64,000 nt of DNA, from NCBI RefSeq assembly GCF_045310675.1, contig NZ_JBJHZZ010000010.1, positions 53,842 to 117,841 on the forward strand. Direction: 5' to 3'. Both the position numbers and the translations under genes were made by a program. The notes beneath the pieces are model-generated. The model had not been told where the DNA came from. It made no database searches and saw only the letters and a program-made list of their open reading frames with translations. This DNA comes from Clostridium_AT stratigraminis (GTDB lineage Bacteria; Bacillota; Clostridia; Clostridiales; Clostridiaceae). This document shows positions 7,175 to 16,715 of the stretch, piece after piece (the first letter of the stretch is position 1; each line of letters begins with the position of its first letter).

Positions 7175-9823
7175 ATGGAAGAATTAAAAAACATTTCAAC
7201 AACCTATGATCCTAAGGAATTTGAAGAGAGAATTTATAAGACTTGGGAAGAAAAAGGCTACTTCACCCCAGAGGTGGATAAAGCTAAAAAGCCTTACACA
7301 ATAATTATGCCCCCTCCAAATATAACTGGAAAGCTTCATATAGGGCATGCCCTAGATTATACTCTTCAGGACTTTTTAATAAGAGTTAAAAGAATGCAGG
7401 GCTATAGTGCACTTTGGCTTCCTGGTGAGGATCACGCTAGTATTGCAACAGAAGTTAAGGTTGAGAATGAGCTTTTAAAGCAAGGACTTATTAAAAAGGA
7501 AATGGGCAGAGAAGCATTCCTAGAAAAGGTTTGGGATTGGACTCACGAATATAGAGCGAGAATTAGAGAGCAGCTAAAAAAAATGGGAGCTTCAGCAGAT
7601 TTTACTAGAGAAGCCTTTACCATGGATGAAAATTTAAATAAAGCCGTAAGAACAGTTTTTGTAAAGTTATATAATGAAGGGCTTATATACCAAGGAAATA
7701 GAATCACTAATTGGTGCCCAAAATGTAAAACTGCACTTTCAGATGCTGAAATAGAATACACTGAACAAAATGGCTATTTCTGGCATATAAAATATCCAAT
7801 TGTAGGGACTAATGATTTTATTGAAATTGCTACAACTCGTCCTGAAACTATGCTTGGTGATACTGCTGTAGCTGTAAATCCAAAGGATGAAAGATATATA
7901 AATTTAGTAGGAAAAACCTTAATGCTGCCACTGGTAAATAGAGAAATTCCAATAGTTGCAGATGATTATGTAGATCTAGAATTTGGCACTGGTGCAGTTA
8001 AAATCACACCAGCCCATGATCCTAATGATTATCTGGTAGGAAAGAGACATAATCTTGAAGAGTTAAGAGTAATGAATGATGATGGTACTATAAACCATTT
8101 AGGCGGAAAATACGCAGGACTTGATAGATATGAAGCAAGAAAAGCAATAGTTAAGGATCTAGAAGAGCATGGTTATCTTGTTAAGATAAAGGAACATGTT
8201 CACAACGTAGGCTGTCATGATAGATGCGGTACAACCGTTGAGCCAATTATATCAAGGCAGTGGTATGTAAAGATGGAGAGCCTAGCTAAGCCTGCTATTA
8301 AAGCTGTTAAGGAAAAGGAAATAAAATTTGTACCAGAAAGATTTGAAAAGATCTATTATAATTGGATGGAAAATATTCAAGATTGGTGCATTTCAAGGCA
8401 GCTTTGGTGGGGACACAGAATCCCAGTTTGGTACTGCAAGGACTGCGGAGACGTTATCGTTTCAATTGATGAACCTAAAGCCTGCAGAAAATGTAACAGT
8501 ACTAATTTAGAGCAGGACAGAGATGTACTTGATACTTGGTTCAGTTCAGCACTTTGGCCATTTTCAACTTTAGGATGGCCTAATGAAACTAAGGATTTGA
8601 AATATTTTTATCCTACAAGTACTCTTGTTACTGGATATGACATTATATTCTTCTGGGTTGCCAGAATGATTTTTTCAGGCCTTCACAATATGAAGGATAT
8701 ACCATTTGATACTGTATTTATTCATGGTATTATTAGAGATTCAGAAGGAAGAAAAATGTCCAAATCCTTAGGAAATGGAGTAGACCCGTTAGACATAATA
8801 GATCAATACGGTGCAGATGCACTAAGATTTATGCTTATTACAGGAAATGCTCCTGGTAATGACATACGCTTCCAAATTGAAAAAGTAGAGGCTGCAAGAA
8901 ATTTTGCTAATAAAATTTGGAATGCTTCCAGATTTGTTATGATGAATCTTAATAAAAATATTATGGATAAGTACAAGGATGATAAAAACTACACCCTTGC
9001 AGATAAATGGATTTTATCAAGATTAAATACAGTAGTAAGAGAAATTACTGAAAATGTTGATAAATTTGAGCTTGGAATTGCTTCACAAAAAATATATGAT
9101 TTTATTTGGAATGAATTATGCGATTGGTATATTGAACTAGTAAAGCCAGTTCTTTATGGGGAAGATGAAAGACAAAAGGGTATTGCATTTAATGTTCTTT
9201 ATAAGGTTTTAACAACAAGCCTTCAGCTGCTTCATCCTATAATGCCTTTTATTACCGAGGAAATTTATACTCACTTAGCAGTAGAATATGAATCGATTAC
9301 TGTATCTAAGTGGCCTGAATATAATGAACCTTTCTATAATAAGGACGCTGAAACTTATATGAGCTACATTATTGTTGCTATAAGAGGTATTAGAAATGTA
9401 AGAGCAGAAATGAATGTACCTCCTTCAAGAAAAGCAAAGCTTTTAGCCTTTGTTTCAAAAGAGGCTAAGCATGCCTTTAATGTAGGTACAGTATATTTTG
9501 AAAAGCTTGCTTCAGCTTCTGAGCTTATTATTATAGATTCCAAAAATGAGGTTCCAGAAAATGCTGTTTCCGTTGTTACTACTTCTGCAGAAATATTCAT
9601 TCCTTTATTGGACTTAGTTGATAAGGATAAGGAATTAGAAAGATTAAATAAGGAAAAGACTAAGTTAATCAGTGAAATTGAAAGGGTAGATAAAAAACTA
9701 AAAAATGAAAAGTTTACAAGTAAAGCTCCAAAAGATGTAGTAGAGGAAGAAAGAGTTAAAGGTGAAAAATACAAAGAAATGCTTAAGGCTGTAGAACAAA
9801 GAATTAATAGCTTCACAAATTAA
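7175..9823 (+). CDS. valS: Valyl-tRNA synthetase
   Basis: Class I aminoacyl-tRNA synthetase charging tRNA-Val, 882 residues. The HIGH motif (GKLHIGHALD, about residue 52), an editing (CP1) domain with TTRPETMLGDTAV, a zinc-like Cys pair (YCKDCG, then CRKC), the KMSKS motif (RKMSKSLGN, about residue 525) and a C-terminal coiled coil (about 815-880) that binds tRNA are all present. The ATG at 7175 is used because it follows TAGGAG and because the upstream in-frame start at 7097 lies inside the T-box. Regulated by the T-box; followed 54 nt later by folC, the common clostridial order. Confidence 0.97.
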   Translation: MEELKNISTTYDPKEFEERIYKTWEEKGYFTPEVDKAKKPYTIIMPPPNITGKLHIGHALDYTLQDFLIRVKRMQGYSALWLPGEDHASIATEVKVENELLKQGLIKKEMGREAFLEKVWDWTHEYRARIREQLKKMGASADFTREAFTMDENLNKAVRTVFVKLYNEGLIYQGNRITNWCPKCKTALSDAEIEYTEQNGYFWHIKYPIVGTNDFIEIATTRPETMLGDTAVAVNPKDERYINLVGKTLMLPLVNREIPIVADDYVDLEFGTGAVKITPAHDPNDYLVGKRHNLEELRVMNDDGTINHLGGKYAGLDRYEARKAIVKDLEEHGYLVKIKEHVHNVGCHDRCGTTVEPIISRQWYVKMESLAKPAIKAVKEKEIKFVPERFEKIYYNWMENIQDWCISRQLWWGHRIPVWYCKDCGDVIVSIDEPKACRKCNSTNLEQDRDVLDTWFSSALWPFSTLGWPNETKDLKYFYPTSTLVTGYDIIFFWVARMIFSGLHNMKDIPFDTVFIHGIIRDSEGRKMSKSLGNGVDPLDIIDQYGADALRFMLITGNAPGNDIRFQIEKVEAARNFANKIWNASRFVMMNLNKNIMDKYKDDKNYTLADKWILSRLNTVVREITENVDKFELGIASQKIYDFIWNELCDWYIELVKPVLYGEDERQKGIAFNVLYKVLTTSLQLLHPIMPFITEEIYTHLAVEYESITVSKWPEYNEPFYNKDAETYMSYIIVAIRGIRNVRAEMNVPPSRKAKLLAFVSKEAKHAFNVGTVYFEKLASASELIIIDSKNEVPENAVSVVTTSAEIFIPLLDLVDKDKELERLNKEKTKLISEIERVDKKLKNEKFTSKAPKDVVEEERVKGEKYKEMLKAVEQRINSFTN

Positions 9824-9877
9824 TATTAAACAAAAATTATATAGCCTTTAATTGTTTAATTACTAAGGGGGAAGCAT

Positions 9878-11176
9878 ATGAATTACGTAGAGGCAATGGA
9901 TTATATTAAAGATACTGCTAAATTTGGTAGTAATTATGGTCTTTCAAGAACAGAAAAAATATTGGAATTTTTAGGGGATCCTCATAAAAAGCTTAAATGC
10001 ATCCACATTGCAGGCACAAATGGTAAAGGTTCAACAACAGCTATGCTTAACGAAATATTAAAAGAAGCAGGCTACAAGGTGGGCATGTATACCTCGCCCT
10101 ATTTAGAAGAATTCGAAGAGAGAATTCAAATAAATGGAAGGAATATTCTAAAGGAGGATTTAAGTTCTGTTATTACTGAAGTTTCAGAGGCAGTCCAAAA
10201 GGTCATTGCTCTAGGCTTTGAACATCCAACGGAATTTGAAATTATCACCTGTGCCATGTTTTTGTACTTTTACAATGAAAAGGTAGATTATGCAGTCATT
10301 GAAGTTGGTTTAGGCGGAAGGTTAGATTCAACAAATGTAATAAAACCCATATTAACTATTATTACCTCCATAAGCTTCGATCATATGAAAATACTAGGGG
10401 ATACCTTAGGTAAAATTGCCTTTGAAAAGGCCGGCATCATAAAAGAGGGAGTTCCCCTATTGCTTTATCCACAAGAAGCAGAAAGCTTTGAAGTTATAAA
10501 CAAAATTTGTAAAGAGAGAAACAGCAGGTTAATTGAAGTTCCTAAGTGTTCTGTTTCCTTAAAAAAGATTAATAAAGAAGTTAATAGTGGGGTTCAAGGC
10601 ATAATTGTAAAAACAAGTTCTAATATATATAATATTGAGCTTTCACTGCTTGGAAAACCACAGCTTCTTAACTGTTCAGTAGTAATTTTTGCTGTTGAAG
10701 AGCTAATAAAACAAAATATAATTATAAAAAAGGAACATATACTTGAAGCATTGAAGAAGGTTAAATGGCCTGGAAGATTAGAAATTTTAAGTAAAATTCC
10801 GTTAGTTGTAATAGATGGAGCTCATAATATTGATGGCATAATGAAATTAAAAGAAAGTATTGAAACATACTTTAGCTATAAGGATATAGTGCTAATACTT
10901 GGAATTTTAGCAGATAAACAGGTGGATTCTATGCTTAAAGTTATAACACCTATGGCAGCAAAAATAATTGCAGTTACTCCTCATTCTGATAGAGCAGAGT
11001 TGGCCTGTGATTTAGCAGAAAGTATAGCTGAAATAAATCCAGTAGTAGAATATGTTGAGGACTATAGGGAAGCTTATAAAAAAGCTTTAACTTACTGCAG
11101 TAAGGATACCTTGCTGCTTATATCAGGCTCACTTTATATGATAGGCGATATGAGAAAGATAATAAAAAATAGTTGA
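9878..11176 (+). CDS. folC: Folylpolyglutamate synthase / dihydrofolate synthase
   Basis: 432 residues of the Mur-ligase-like FolC family. It adds glutamate to dihydropteroate or to folates using ATP. Visible are the P-loop GTNGKGS (residues 46-52), the YTSPYLEEFEERI segment, the VEVGLGGRLDSTN motif typical of FolC, the SFDHMKILG segment, and the C-terminal domain beginning near IDGAHN. Start is the ATG after AAGGGGG. Probably co-transcribed with valS; a strong terminator follows. Confidence 0.95.
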   Translation: MNYVEAMDYIKDTAKFGSNYGLSRTEKILEFLGDPHKKLKCIHIAGTNGKGSTTAMLNEILKEAGYKVGMYTSPYLEEFEERIQINGRNILKEDLSSVITEVSEAVQKVIALGFEHPTEFEIITCAMFLYFYNEKVDYAVIEVGLGGRLDSTNVIKPILTIITSISFDHMKILGDTLGKIAFEKAGIIKEGVPLLLYPQEAESFEVINKICKERNSRLIEVPKCSVSLKKINKEVNSGVQGIIVKTSSNIYNIELSLLGKPQLLNCSVVIFAVEELIKQNIIIKKEHILEALKKVKWPGRLEILSKIPLVVIDGAHNIDGIMKLKESIETYFSYKDIVLILGILADKQVDSMLKVITPMAAKIIAVTPHSDRAELACDLAESIAEINPVVEYVEDYREAYKKALTYCSKDTLLLISGSLYMIGDMRKIIKNS

Positions 11177-11181
11177 CAATT

Positions 11182-11249
11182 AAGGTGGATTAGTTTAGAC
11201 ACGCTGAATAATGCAATTCAGCCTTCTAAGTCCTAGTCCATCTTTTTTA
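11182..11249 (+). terminator. Compound terminator after folC
   Basis: An outer 12-bp stem (AAGGTGGATTAG with CTAGTCCATCTT, two G-T pairs) encloses an inner perfect hairpin GCTGAAT / ATTCAGC, followed by TTTTTT. Confidence 0.85.
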
Positions 11250-11304
11250 TTAACAGTTTTGTTTAGTCTACATATTATATATTAGTGAAATGGAGGTGAT
11301 TATC

Positions 11305-12189
11305 TTGAGCAATTTATATATTTGCAACACTTCTACTGATACAATTTCCAAAATAAATTTAATGGACTTTAAGGAGGAAGGACAAATTCCTTTAAGGCTT
11401 AGAAGTCAGAATAAAATTGGACCGCATGGAATATGTATTTACGAAGATAAGCTTCTTACTGCTAATAGCTTTGGAAATAGTTTATCCATTATTAGTATTG
11501 ATGAGGGAGAGGAAATAGAAAATTATTTTATCGGAATGAACTGCAACGATGTTCAAGTATTTGAACATAATGCTTATATTGTTTGTGGTGAGTTAAATAA
11601 TATTATAGTTTTCAATTTAATGATGAAAAAAATAATAGAAGAAATACCTTGCGGAAGTTATCCTCATAGCATTTATATAAATAAATACAATGCCTTAGCT
11701 GTTGTAGCAAATATGCACAGTGATAGCATTACTATTTTTGATTGCTTAAATAGGGATAATTTACAACAACTTTCTGTTTCTGAATATCCCACTAAGGCAA
11801 TTTTTAGTGAAGATGGACAATATATTTTTGTATGTGAAAGTAAATTAGGTTTAAAGTCCTGTGGATCCCTTAGAATTATTGACATAGATTCCTTAAAAAC
11901 TGTTGCAAAGATTAAATTAGGTAATTCCCCTGTAGATATTTGTACAGGGCAAAATTATTGTTATGTATCAAATTTTGGTGATGGTACCATAAGCATAATA
12001 GATATAAATAAGTTAAAAGTAATAAGAAAAATTAGGGTAGGTGGTATGCCACGAGGAATTGTAGCTAATGGAAACCATGTTTATGTTGGAGACAATTATA
12101 ATAATTTACTTGTAAAAGTAGATATTAAGAAGGAAAATAAAGAGGTCATTTCCATAGGCGGCGAACCTACAGGAATGACACTTATCTAG
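11305..12189 (+). CDS. YncE-like beta-propeller protein (YVTN-type repeats)
   Basis: About 294 residues. Repeating blades of about 40 residues are visible, for example an SIIDINKLKVIRKI blade with GGMPRGI, and LFVHS-like turns such as VVANMHSDSITIFD. This matches cytoplasmic or surface YncE/YVTN beta-propellers of unknown ligand; no signal peptide is present. Start is taken as the TTG at 11305 because GGAGGTGAT (11292-11300) is its SD; the ATG at 11290 overlaps that SD. Convergent with the next gene, whose end overlaps it by 4 nt. Confidence 0.75.
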   Translation: MSNLYICNTSTDTISKINLMDFKEEGQIPLRLRSQNKIGPHGICIYEDKLLTANSFGNSLSIISIDEGEEIENYFIGMNCNDVQVFEHNAYIVCGELNNIIVFNLMMKKIIEEIPCGSYPHSIYINKYNALAVVANMHSDSITIFDCLNRDNLQQLSVSEYPTKAIFSEDGQYIFVCESKLGLKSCGSLRIIDIDSLKTVAKIKLGNSPVDICTGQNYCYVSNFGDGTISIIDINKLKVIRKIRVGGMPRGIVANGNHVYVGDNYNNLLVKVDIKKENKEVISIGGEPTGMTLI

Positions 12190-12710
12190 TCCATTAAAAA
12201 ATGTAATATTTTTTCATACATTTCTGAAGAAGAATTCTTCCACTTTTTACACAATTCTTGAGCCTGCTTATTCGTTGAAACACTAATTTTAAGATCCATA
12301 AGTACCTTATTATTTTCTTTTGTGATTAGGTTAACTATATAATTATCCTTATTTTCTATTGTATATTCAGCTGAAACGGTAATTTCTTTTTTTATTTTAT
12401 CTAAATGCTTGTCTAAATATGCATCTAAAACCTGGGCCTTTTTTTTAGGAAGTCGATTTTCAAACATAGTTAATACTTTACTACCCTTTTCAGTTATTAT
12501 TAATCTATGCTTTTTATCTTCTGCTGTATATTCTAAAAAGCCGGAGGTTAATAGTTCAGAAATATATTGATGAAGGGTAAAATAATTAATAAAGTTGTTT
12601 TCAAGTACTATTTGAGTAATTTGATTATTGGATATAGGAAGTCTTATTTTATTAAATAAATAAAGTAGCAGAAGCTTGTTTTCTGCTAAATCTGCTGTAT
12701 CACCAAACAT
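12186..12710 (-). CDS. DUF4364 family winged-helix protein
   Basis: 174 residues. The N-terminal half looks like a winged helix-turn-helix domain (about 1-80), with LYLFNKIRLPISNNQI and a TLHQYISELLTSGFLEY recognition region, then a KKHRLIITEKG wing. The C-terminal half is a mixed alpha/beta region. This matches the DUF4364 family common in clostridia and presumed to be transcriptional regulators; no target is known. Its 3' end overlaps the convergent propeller gene by 4 nt, so the two transcripts could interfere. Confidence 0.7.
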   Translation of the reverse strand: MFGDTADLAENKLLLLYLFNKIRLPISNNQITQIVLENNFINYFTLHQYISELLTSGFLEYTAEDKKHRLIITEKGSKVLTMFENRLPKKKAQVLDAYLDKHLDKIKKEITVSAEYTIENKDNYIVNLITKENNKVLMDLKISVSTNKQAQELCKKWKNSSSEMYEKILHFLMD

Positions 12711-12774
12711 AATTTTCCTCCATTACTAGTGGACTAAAGTTATTTTTAAAATATATCAAAAATATTATAACATA

Positions 12775-12802
12775 AAAAGCACTTTTATATATGGGTGCTT
12801 TT
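12775..12802. terminator. Terminator-like hairpin between divergent genes
   Basis: AAAAGCAC and GTGCTTTT form a perfect 8-bp stem with T-rich tails in both directions, in the 200-bp gap between two divergent starts. No gene needs a terminator here, so it may be a leader attenuator or the end of a small RNA. Confidence 0.4.
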
Positions 12803-12910
12803 AGTTTTTATCTTAGCATAAATATGTAATTTTCGCTAATTAACAATAAGCATATTAATTTACTTAGAGAATAAAATTATAGAGTAAAGAAATATGAAAG
12901 AGGGATAGAA

Positions 12911-13678
12911 ATGAAGTCTCCTAATTTAAACAATAAAATATATAAAAGAGCAAGCTTGTTATTATTATTAATATTTATAAGTTCAATGATTTCTATTGGA
13001 ATTAATTACAAAAGCATAGGTGTTTTTAAATTTTTATATAGGGAACTTCCAATATATAATGTAGATACAAAAGATAAAAAAGTTGCATTAACCTTTGATG
13101 TTAGCTGGGGTGATGATAATACCCCGAAGCTTTTAGATATTTTAGATAAATATAATATTAAAGCTACTTTTTTTCTAGTAGGTGCATGGATTGATGATAA
13201 TGAGGCGCTAGTAAAGGATATGGTAAAAAGGGGACATGAATTGGGAAATCATACAAATAAGCATCCTGATATTAATAAAATCTCCAAGGAAAAACTCATC
13301 GAAGAAATTATGACCTGTGATGCAAAAATATTATCAGTTACTGGTGAAGGTACAAAGCTATTTAGATTTCCTGAAGGTACATATAATGACAACGCTATAA
13401 AAACAGTTAAAGCTACCGGTCATATTCCAATTCAATGGGACGTGGACAGTATTGATTGGAGAGAGAATGGTGCAGGCATAGAATATAATAGGGTCATAAA
13501 AAAAACAAAACCAGGTTCCATACTTTTATTTCATAACAATGCAAAGTACACTCCAGAAAATCTACCAAAGATTATAGAAAAGTTGAAAAGTGAGGGTTAT
13601 AAATTTGTAAAAGTTTCGGATTTGATTTATAAAGACAATTATTATTTAGACACTTCTGGAAAGCAAATATTAAAATAA
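12911..13678 (+). CDS. Polysaccharide deacetylase (PdaB/NodB-like), membrane anchored
   Basis: 255 residues with one N-terminal hydrophobic segment (about 14-32) that is probably an uncleaved anchor, followed by an extracytoplasmic NodB-homology domain. The catalytic motifs are TFDVSWGDD (61-69, with the metal-binding Asp pair), HTNKH (114-118, the two metal-binding His) and RFPEGTYN. The family removes N-acetyl or O-acetyl groups from peptidoglycan or chitin-like sugars; the small PdaB-type layout suggests a sporulation or cell-wall role. SD AGAGGG precedes the ATG. No partner gene is adjacent. Confidence 0.85.
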   Translation: MKSPNLNNKIYKRASLLLLLIFISSMISIGINYKSIGVFKFLYRELPIYNVDTKDKKVALTFDVSWGDDNTPKLLDILDKYNIKATFFLVGAWIDDNEALVKDMVKRGHELGNHTNKHPDINKISKEKLIEEIMTCDAKILSVTGEGTKLFRFPEGTYNDNAIKTVKATGHIPIQWDVDSIDWRENGAGIEYNRVIKKTKPGSILLFHNNAKYTPENLPKIIEKLKSEGYKFVKVSDLIYKDNYYLDTSGKQILK

Positions 13679-13862
13679 CTATTATTGAAATTTATTTATA
13701 AAATGTATTATAATGGAATATATTATGTGTTAATATAATTTAACCTTAATAATAAAATATACATCAAAGAACTTATTAATATTATTAAAAAAAGTTATAT
13801 TTTGTATTTATTTTGAATATTTATATTCTGTGTAGGCAATAAAACTAAGGGAAAGAGGGGTA

Positions 13863-14537
13863 ATGATGGACAATTTAATGTTAAACAATAAGATTTATCT
13901 TGAAGGAAAAATATTATCTGACCTTCAATTTAGCCATGAGATGTATGGGGAGGGCTTCTATAATTTCGATCTTGAGGTTCCAAGATTAAGTGATGCGAAA
14001 GATATATTGTGTATTACTGTTTCTGAAAGACTTATTGGGGGAATGGAACTTAAAGAGGGCAGTGAAGTAATTGTTGAAGGGCAATTACGTTCCTATAATA
14101 AGTTCGTAGACGGAGCAAACAGGCTAATACTATCTGTATTTGCAAGAAATGTGGAGTTTTGCATAGAAAGAAGTAAAAATCCTAATCAGATATTTCTAGA
14201 TGGATATATATGCAAACAACCTGTATATAGAACTACTCCCTTTGGAAGAGAGATAGCAGATATGCTTTTAGCTGTTAATCGCTCTTATAATAAGTCTGAT
14301 TACATACCAACTATTGCATGGGGTAGAAATTCTAGGTTTTGTCAAAGCCTCATTGTAGGTGATAACTTAAGAGTATGGGGAAGACTTCAAAGTAGAGAAT
14401 ATGAAAAAAAGGTATCTGAAACTGAAACCGTTAAAAAAACAGCTTATGAGGTTTCAATTTCTAAAATGGAACGTGTTAATAAGGAATCTGGGGCAATAGA
14501 GAGCTCAGATGATGAAAACCTCATTGAGGAAGTATAG
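13863..14537 (+). CDS. Tandem OB-fold single-stranded DNA-binding-like protein
   Basis: 224 residues with two SSB-like OB-fold halves. The first contains IYLEGKILSDLQ, a central strand and EVIVEGQLRSYN; the second contains IFLDGYICKQPVYRTTPFG and a DNLRVWGRLQSREY strand, both typical of primosomal PriB/SSB folds. There is no acidic DEDIPF-type SSB tail, so this is not the main replication SSB. It matches an uncharacterised clostridial family, probably binding single-stranded DNA. Start could be 13863 or the adjacent ATG at 13866, which has the better spacing from AAAGAGGGG. Confidence 0.7.
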   Translation: MMDNLMLNNKIYLEGKILSDLQFSHEMYGEGFYNFDLEVPRLSDAKDILCITVSERLIGGMELKEGSEVIVEGQLRSYNKFVDGANRLILSVFARNVEFCIERSKNPNQIFLDGYICKQPVYRTTPFGREIADMLLAVNRSYNKSDYIPTIAWGRNSRFCQSLIVGDNLRVWGRLQSREYEKKVSETETVKKTAYEVSISKMERVNKESGAIESSDDENLIEEV

Positions 14538-14559
14538 GAATAATTAATTTATTATAGAA

Positions 14560-14588
14560 AATAGCAGAGAAGATTCTTCTCTGCTATT
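14560..14588. terminator. Bidirectional terminator
   Basis: AATAGCAGAGAAG and CTTCTCTGCTATT form a near-perfect 13-bp hairpin between two convergent genes; its left side overlaps the end of the dapH region. Confidence 0.85.
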
Positions 14589-15294
14589 CTCTTAAGTCAT
14601 CTAATATTTGAGTTTTTTCTTTTGTTTTGTCATCAACAACTTTTATAATTTTAGCTGGTGTGCCGGCAACAACTACTCCAGCTGGTACATCCTCTACTAC
14701 TACTGACCCTGCAGCAACTACTGAACCTTTTCCAATTTTAACTCCCTCAAGGATAACTGAGTTAGCACCTATTAAAACATCATCTGCAATTTCACAAGGG
14801 TCTTTGCTAGGCGGTTCTAAAACTCCAGCCACAACTGCTCCAGCACCAAGATGAACTCTATTACCAATTTTTCCTCTGGCACCAACAACGGCATTCATGT
14901 CAATCATAGCTCCCTCGCCAATTTCGGCTCCAATGTTTACTACTGCCCCCATCATAATAACAGCACTCTTTCCTATTACAACCTTGTCTCTTATAATAGC
15001 GCCTGGCTCTATTCTGGCATCAATATTAAGAAGATCCATAAGAGGAATGGCAGAATTACGCCTATCATACTCAATCTTAAATTTATTTATTTTTCCTTTG
15101 TTTTTCATTAAGAAATCTGAAGCTTCATGACTTTCGCCGAAGAAAACATAGAAGTTTCCATCTCCATATACATCTAGACTTCCAAAATCAGAGTTTTTAA
15201 GGTTGCCGTCTACATATACTTTTACGGGTGTAGTTTTCTTAGCATCTTTTATGTATCTTGCTATTTCATAAGGATCTGTCAAATTGTATTCCAT
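14584..15294 (-). CDS. dapH: Tetrahydrodipicolinate N-acetyltransferase
   Basis: 236 residues. It acetylates tetrahydrodipicolinate with acetyl-CoA, the first committed step of the acetylase branch of diaminopimelate synthesis. The N-terminal part (DPYEIARYIKDAKK, about 7-20) is the DapH/YkuQ-specific domain; the C-terminal two thirds is a left-handed beta helix of hexapeptide repeats (IGKSAVIMMGAVVNIGA, GAGAVVAGVLEPPS, GSVVAAGSVV). SD AGGAGGT precedes the ATG. Divergent from patA, which encodes the next enzyme of this branch. Confidence 0.95.
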   Translation of the reverse strand: MEYNLTDPYEIARYIKDAKKTTPVKVYVDGNLKNSDFGSLDVYGDGNFYVFFGESHEASDFLMKNKGKINKFKIEYDRRNSAIPLMDLLNIDARIEPGAIIRDKVVIGKSAVIMMGAVVNIGAEIGEGAMIDMNAVVGARGKIGNRVHLGAGAVVAGVLEPPSKDPCEIADDVLIGANSVILEGVKIGKGSVVAAGSVVVEDVPAGVVVAGTPAKIIKVVDDKTKEKTQILDDLRE

Positions 15295-15424
15295 AGTTTA
15301 CCTCCTAGTAATATTCCATTTTATTAGACAATATATAATAAATTATAATAAAAAATAACAAGAAATTAAAGGGGGATTTTAATATAGCTTGGATATATTG
15401 TATAATGAATATGAAATCTGTGAT

Positions 15425-15527
15425 AATACAGGAGGCTGAACAATTGATAATTGTTTAGTACAGAATTAGGAATACAGGAGGCTGAACAATTGATAATTGT
15501 TTAGTACAGAATTAGGAATACAGGAGG
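15425..15527 (+). repeat. Two tandem 46-bp SD-palindrome units before patA
   Basis: Three identical AATACAGGAGG boxes at 15425-15435, 15471-15481 and 15517-15527 are spaced exactly 46 apart. Each gap holds the hairpin CTGAACAATT / GAT / AATTGTTTAG and the linker TACAGAATTAGG. The last box is the SD of patA. A TATAAT box at 15401-15406 just upstream suggests the array is in the mRNA leader. The two units are identical, so the duplication is recent or kept by conversion. Confidence 0.93.
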
Positions 15528-15534
15528 GTTAAGG

Positions 15535-16704
15535 TTGGAAAATTTAGATAATGAAAATAGACTCTTTTCAGATAATGTAAAAAATATTGAAATTTCTGGT
15601 ATTAGGAAGTTTTATAATAAAGTAATTGATGTCCCTGAAGCACTATCACTTACCTTAGGGCAGCCTGATTTTAATGTGCCACTAAAAGTTAAAGATGCCA
15701 TGATAAAAGCTATTTTAGAAAATAAAACGGCCTATACTTCAAATGCTGGAATAATTGAGCTTAGAGAAAAGCTTTCAGAGTTTCTAAGCAGTTTTGAAAT
15801 TAACTTTAAGTCAGAGGAAATATGCTTAACTATTGGAGGAAGTGAAGGACTATTATCTGTTTTTACTGCCTTTATAAATAAAGGAGATAAAGTTCTAATA
15901 CCATCTCCTGCATATCCTGCCTACGATAGCTGCATAAAATTGCTTGGGGGACATGTAATTGAATATAATTTAAATAAAGACTTTTCTATTAATTTTCAAG
16001 ATTTAGAAGAGAAACTTCAAAAAGAGCAGCCAAAGCTTATGGTTGTTTCCTATCCTTCAAATCCAACTGGGGCAGTCTTATCAAAAGAAGATAGAAATAA
16101 GCTTTATGAGCTTTTATTAAATATGCCTACAATAATAATTTCAGATGAAATATATAGCTCCCTGTGCTATGAAGATAATTATTATTCTATTTCACAATTT
16201 AAGGAGCTTAAATCAAAAATTGTTTTGATAAGCGGTTTTTCCAAAATGTTCAGCATGACAGGACTTAGACTTGGTTATGTTTGTGCTCATAAGAAGTTTA
16301 TGGATGAGGTAATGAAGGTTCATCAGTACAATGTATCCTGTGCACCATCTATAGTTCAGTGGGGGGCCTATGAGGGGCTAAGCTCCTGTTTAGAGGATGT
16401 AGAAAATATGAAAAATGAATTTAAAAGAAGAAGAGATTATGTTTATGAAAGACTTTTAGCTTTGGGACTTGATGTTACAAATCCTCAGGGAGCATTTTAT
16501 ATTTTTCCATCAATTAAGAAATATAATTTAAGTAGTGATGTGTTTTGCGAAAGATTACTAAGAGAAGGTAAACTAGCAGTTGTACCTGGTTCTGCTTTTG
16601 GCAGCAGGGGAGAAGGTTATGTAAGAATCTCATACAGCTACAGCATGGATGTATTAAAGGAAGCACTTGATAGGTTAGAAAACTGGTTAAAATGGGCCTT
16701 TTAA
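15535..16704 (+). CDS. patA: N-acetyl-LL-diaminopimelate aminotransferase (PatA type)
   Basis: 389 residues, PLP fold type I, class I/II aminotransferase. The PLP lysine is K237 in SGFSKMFSMTG; NPTG at 176-179 and SDEIY at 203-207 are the other cofactor contacts. The opening EISGIRKFYNKV, the KVHQYNVSCAPS segment and the VPGSAFGSRGEGYVRIS end are close to what I know of Bacillus PatA, which transfers an amino group to N-acetyl-2-amino-6-oxopimelate. Its placement between dapH and dapB supports this over an aspartate aminotransferase. Start is TTG at 15535 after AGGAGG. Confidence 0.85.
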   Translation: MENLDNENRLFSDNVKNIEISGIRKFYNKVIDVPEALSLTLGQPDFNVPLKVKDAMIKAILENKTAYTSNAGIIELREKLSEFLSSFEINFKSEEICLTIGGSEGLLSVFTAFINKGDKVLIPSPAYPAYDSCIKLLGGHVIEYNLNKDFSINFQDLEEKLQKEQPKLMVVSYPSNPTGAVLSKEDRNKLYELLLNMPTIIISDEIYSSLCYEDNYYSISQFKELKSKIVLISGFSKMFSMTGLRLGYVCAHKKFMDEVMKVHQYNVSCAPSIVQWGAYEGLSSCLEDVENMKNEFKRRRDYVYERLLALGLDVTNPQGAFYIFPSIKKYNLSSDVFCERLLREGKLAVVPGSAFGSRGEGYVRISYSYSMDVLKEALDRLENWLKWAF

Positions 16705-16715
16705 AGAAGTAAGAA

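Noticed and set aside
11290..11292. ATG at 11290 as start of the beta-propeller gene
   Set aside because: It overlaps the GGAGGTGAT ribosome binding site that serves the TTG at 11305.
14627..15130. Plus-strand open frames inside dapH
   Set aside because: They are shadows of the dapH hexapeptide-repeat coding sequence, which has clear family motifs on the minus strand.
15535..16704. Plain aspartate aminotransferase
   Set aside because: The N-terminus, the KVHQYNVSCAPS segment and the location between dapH and dapB fit PatA better, though substrate is not proven.
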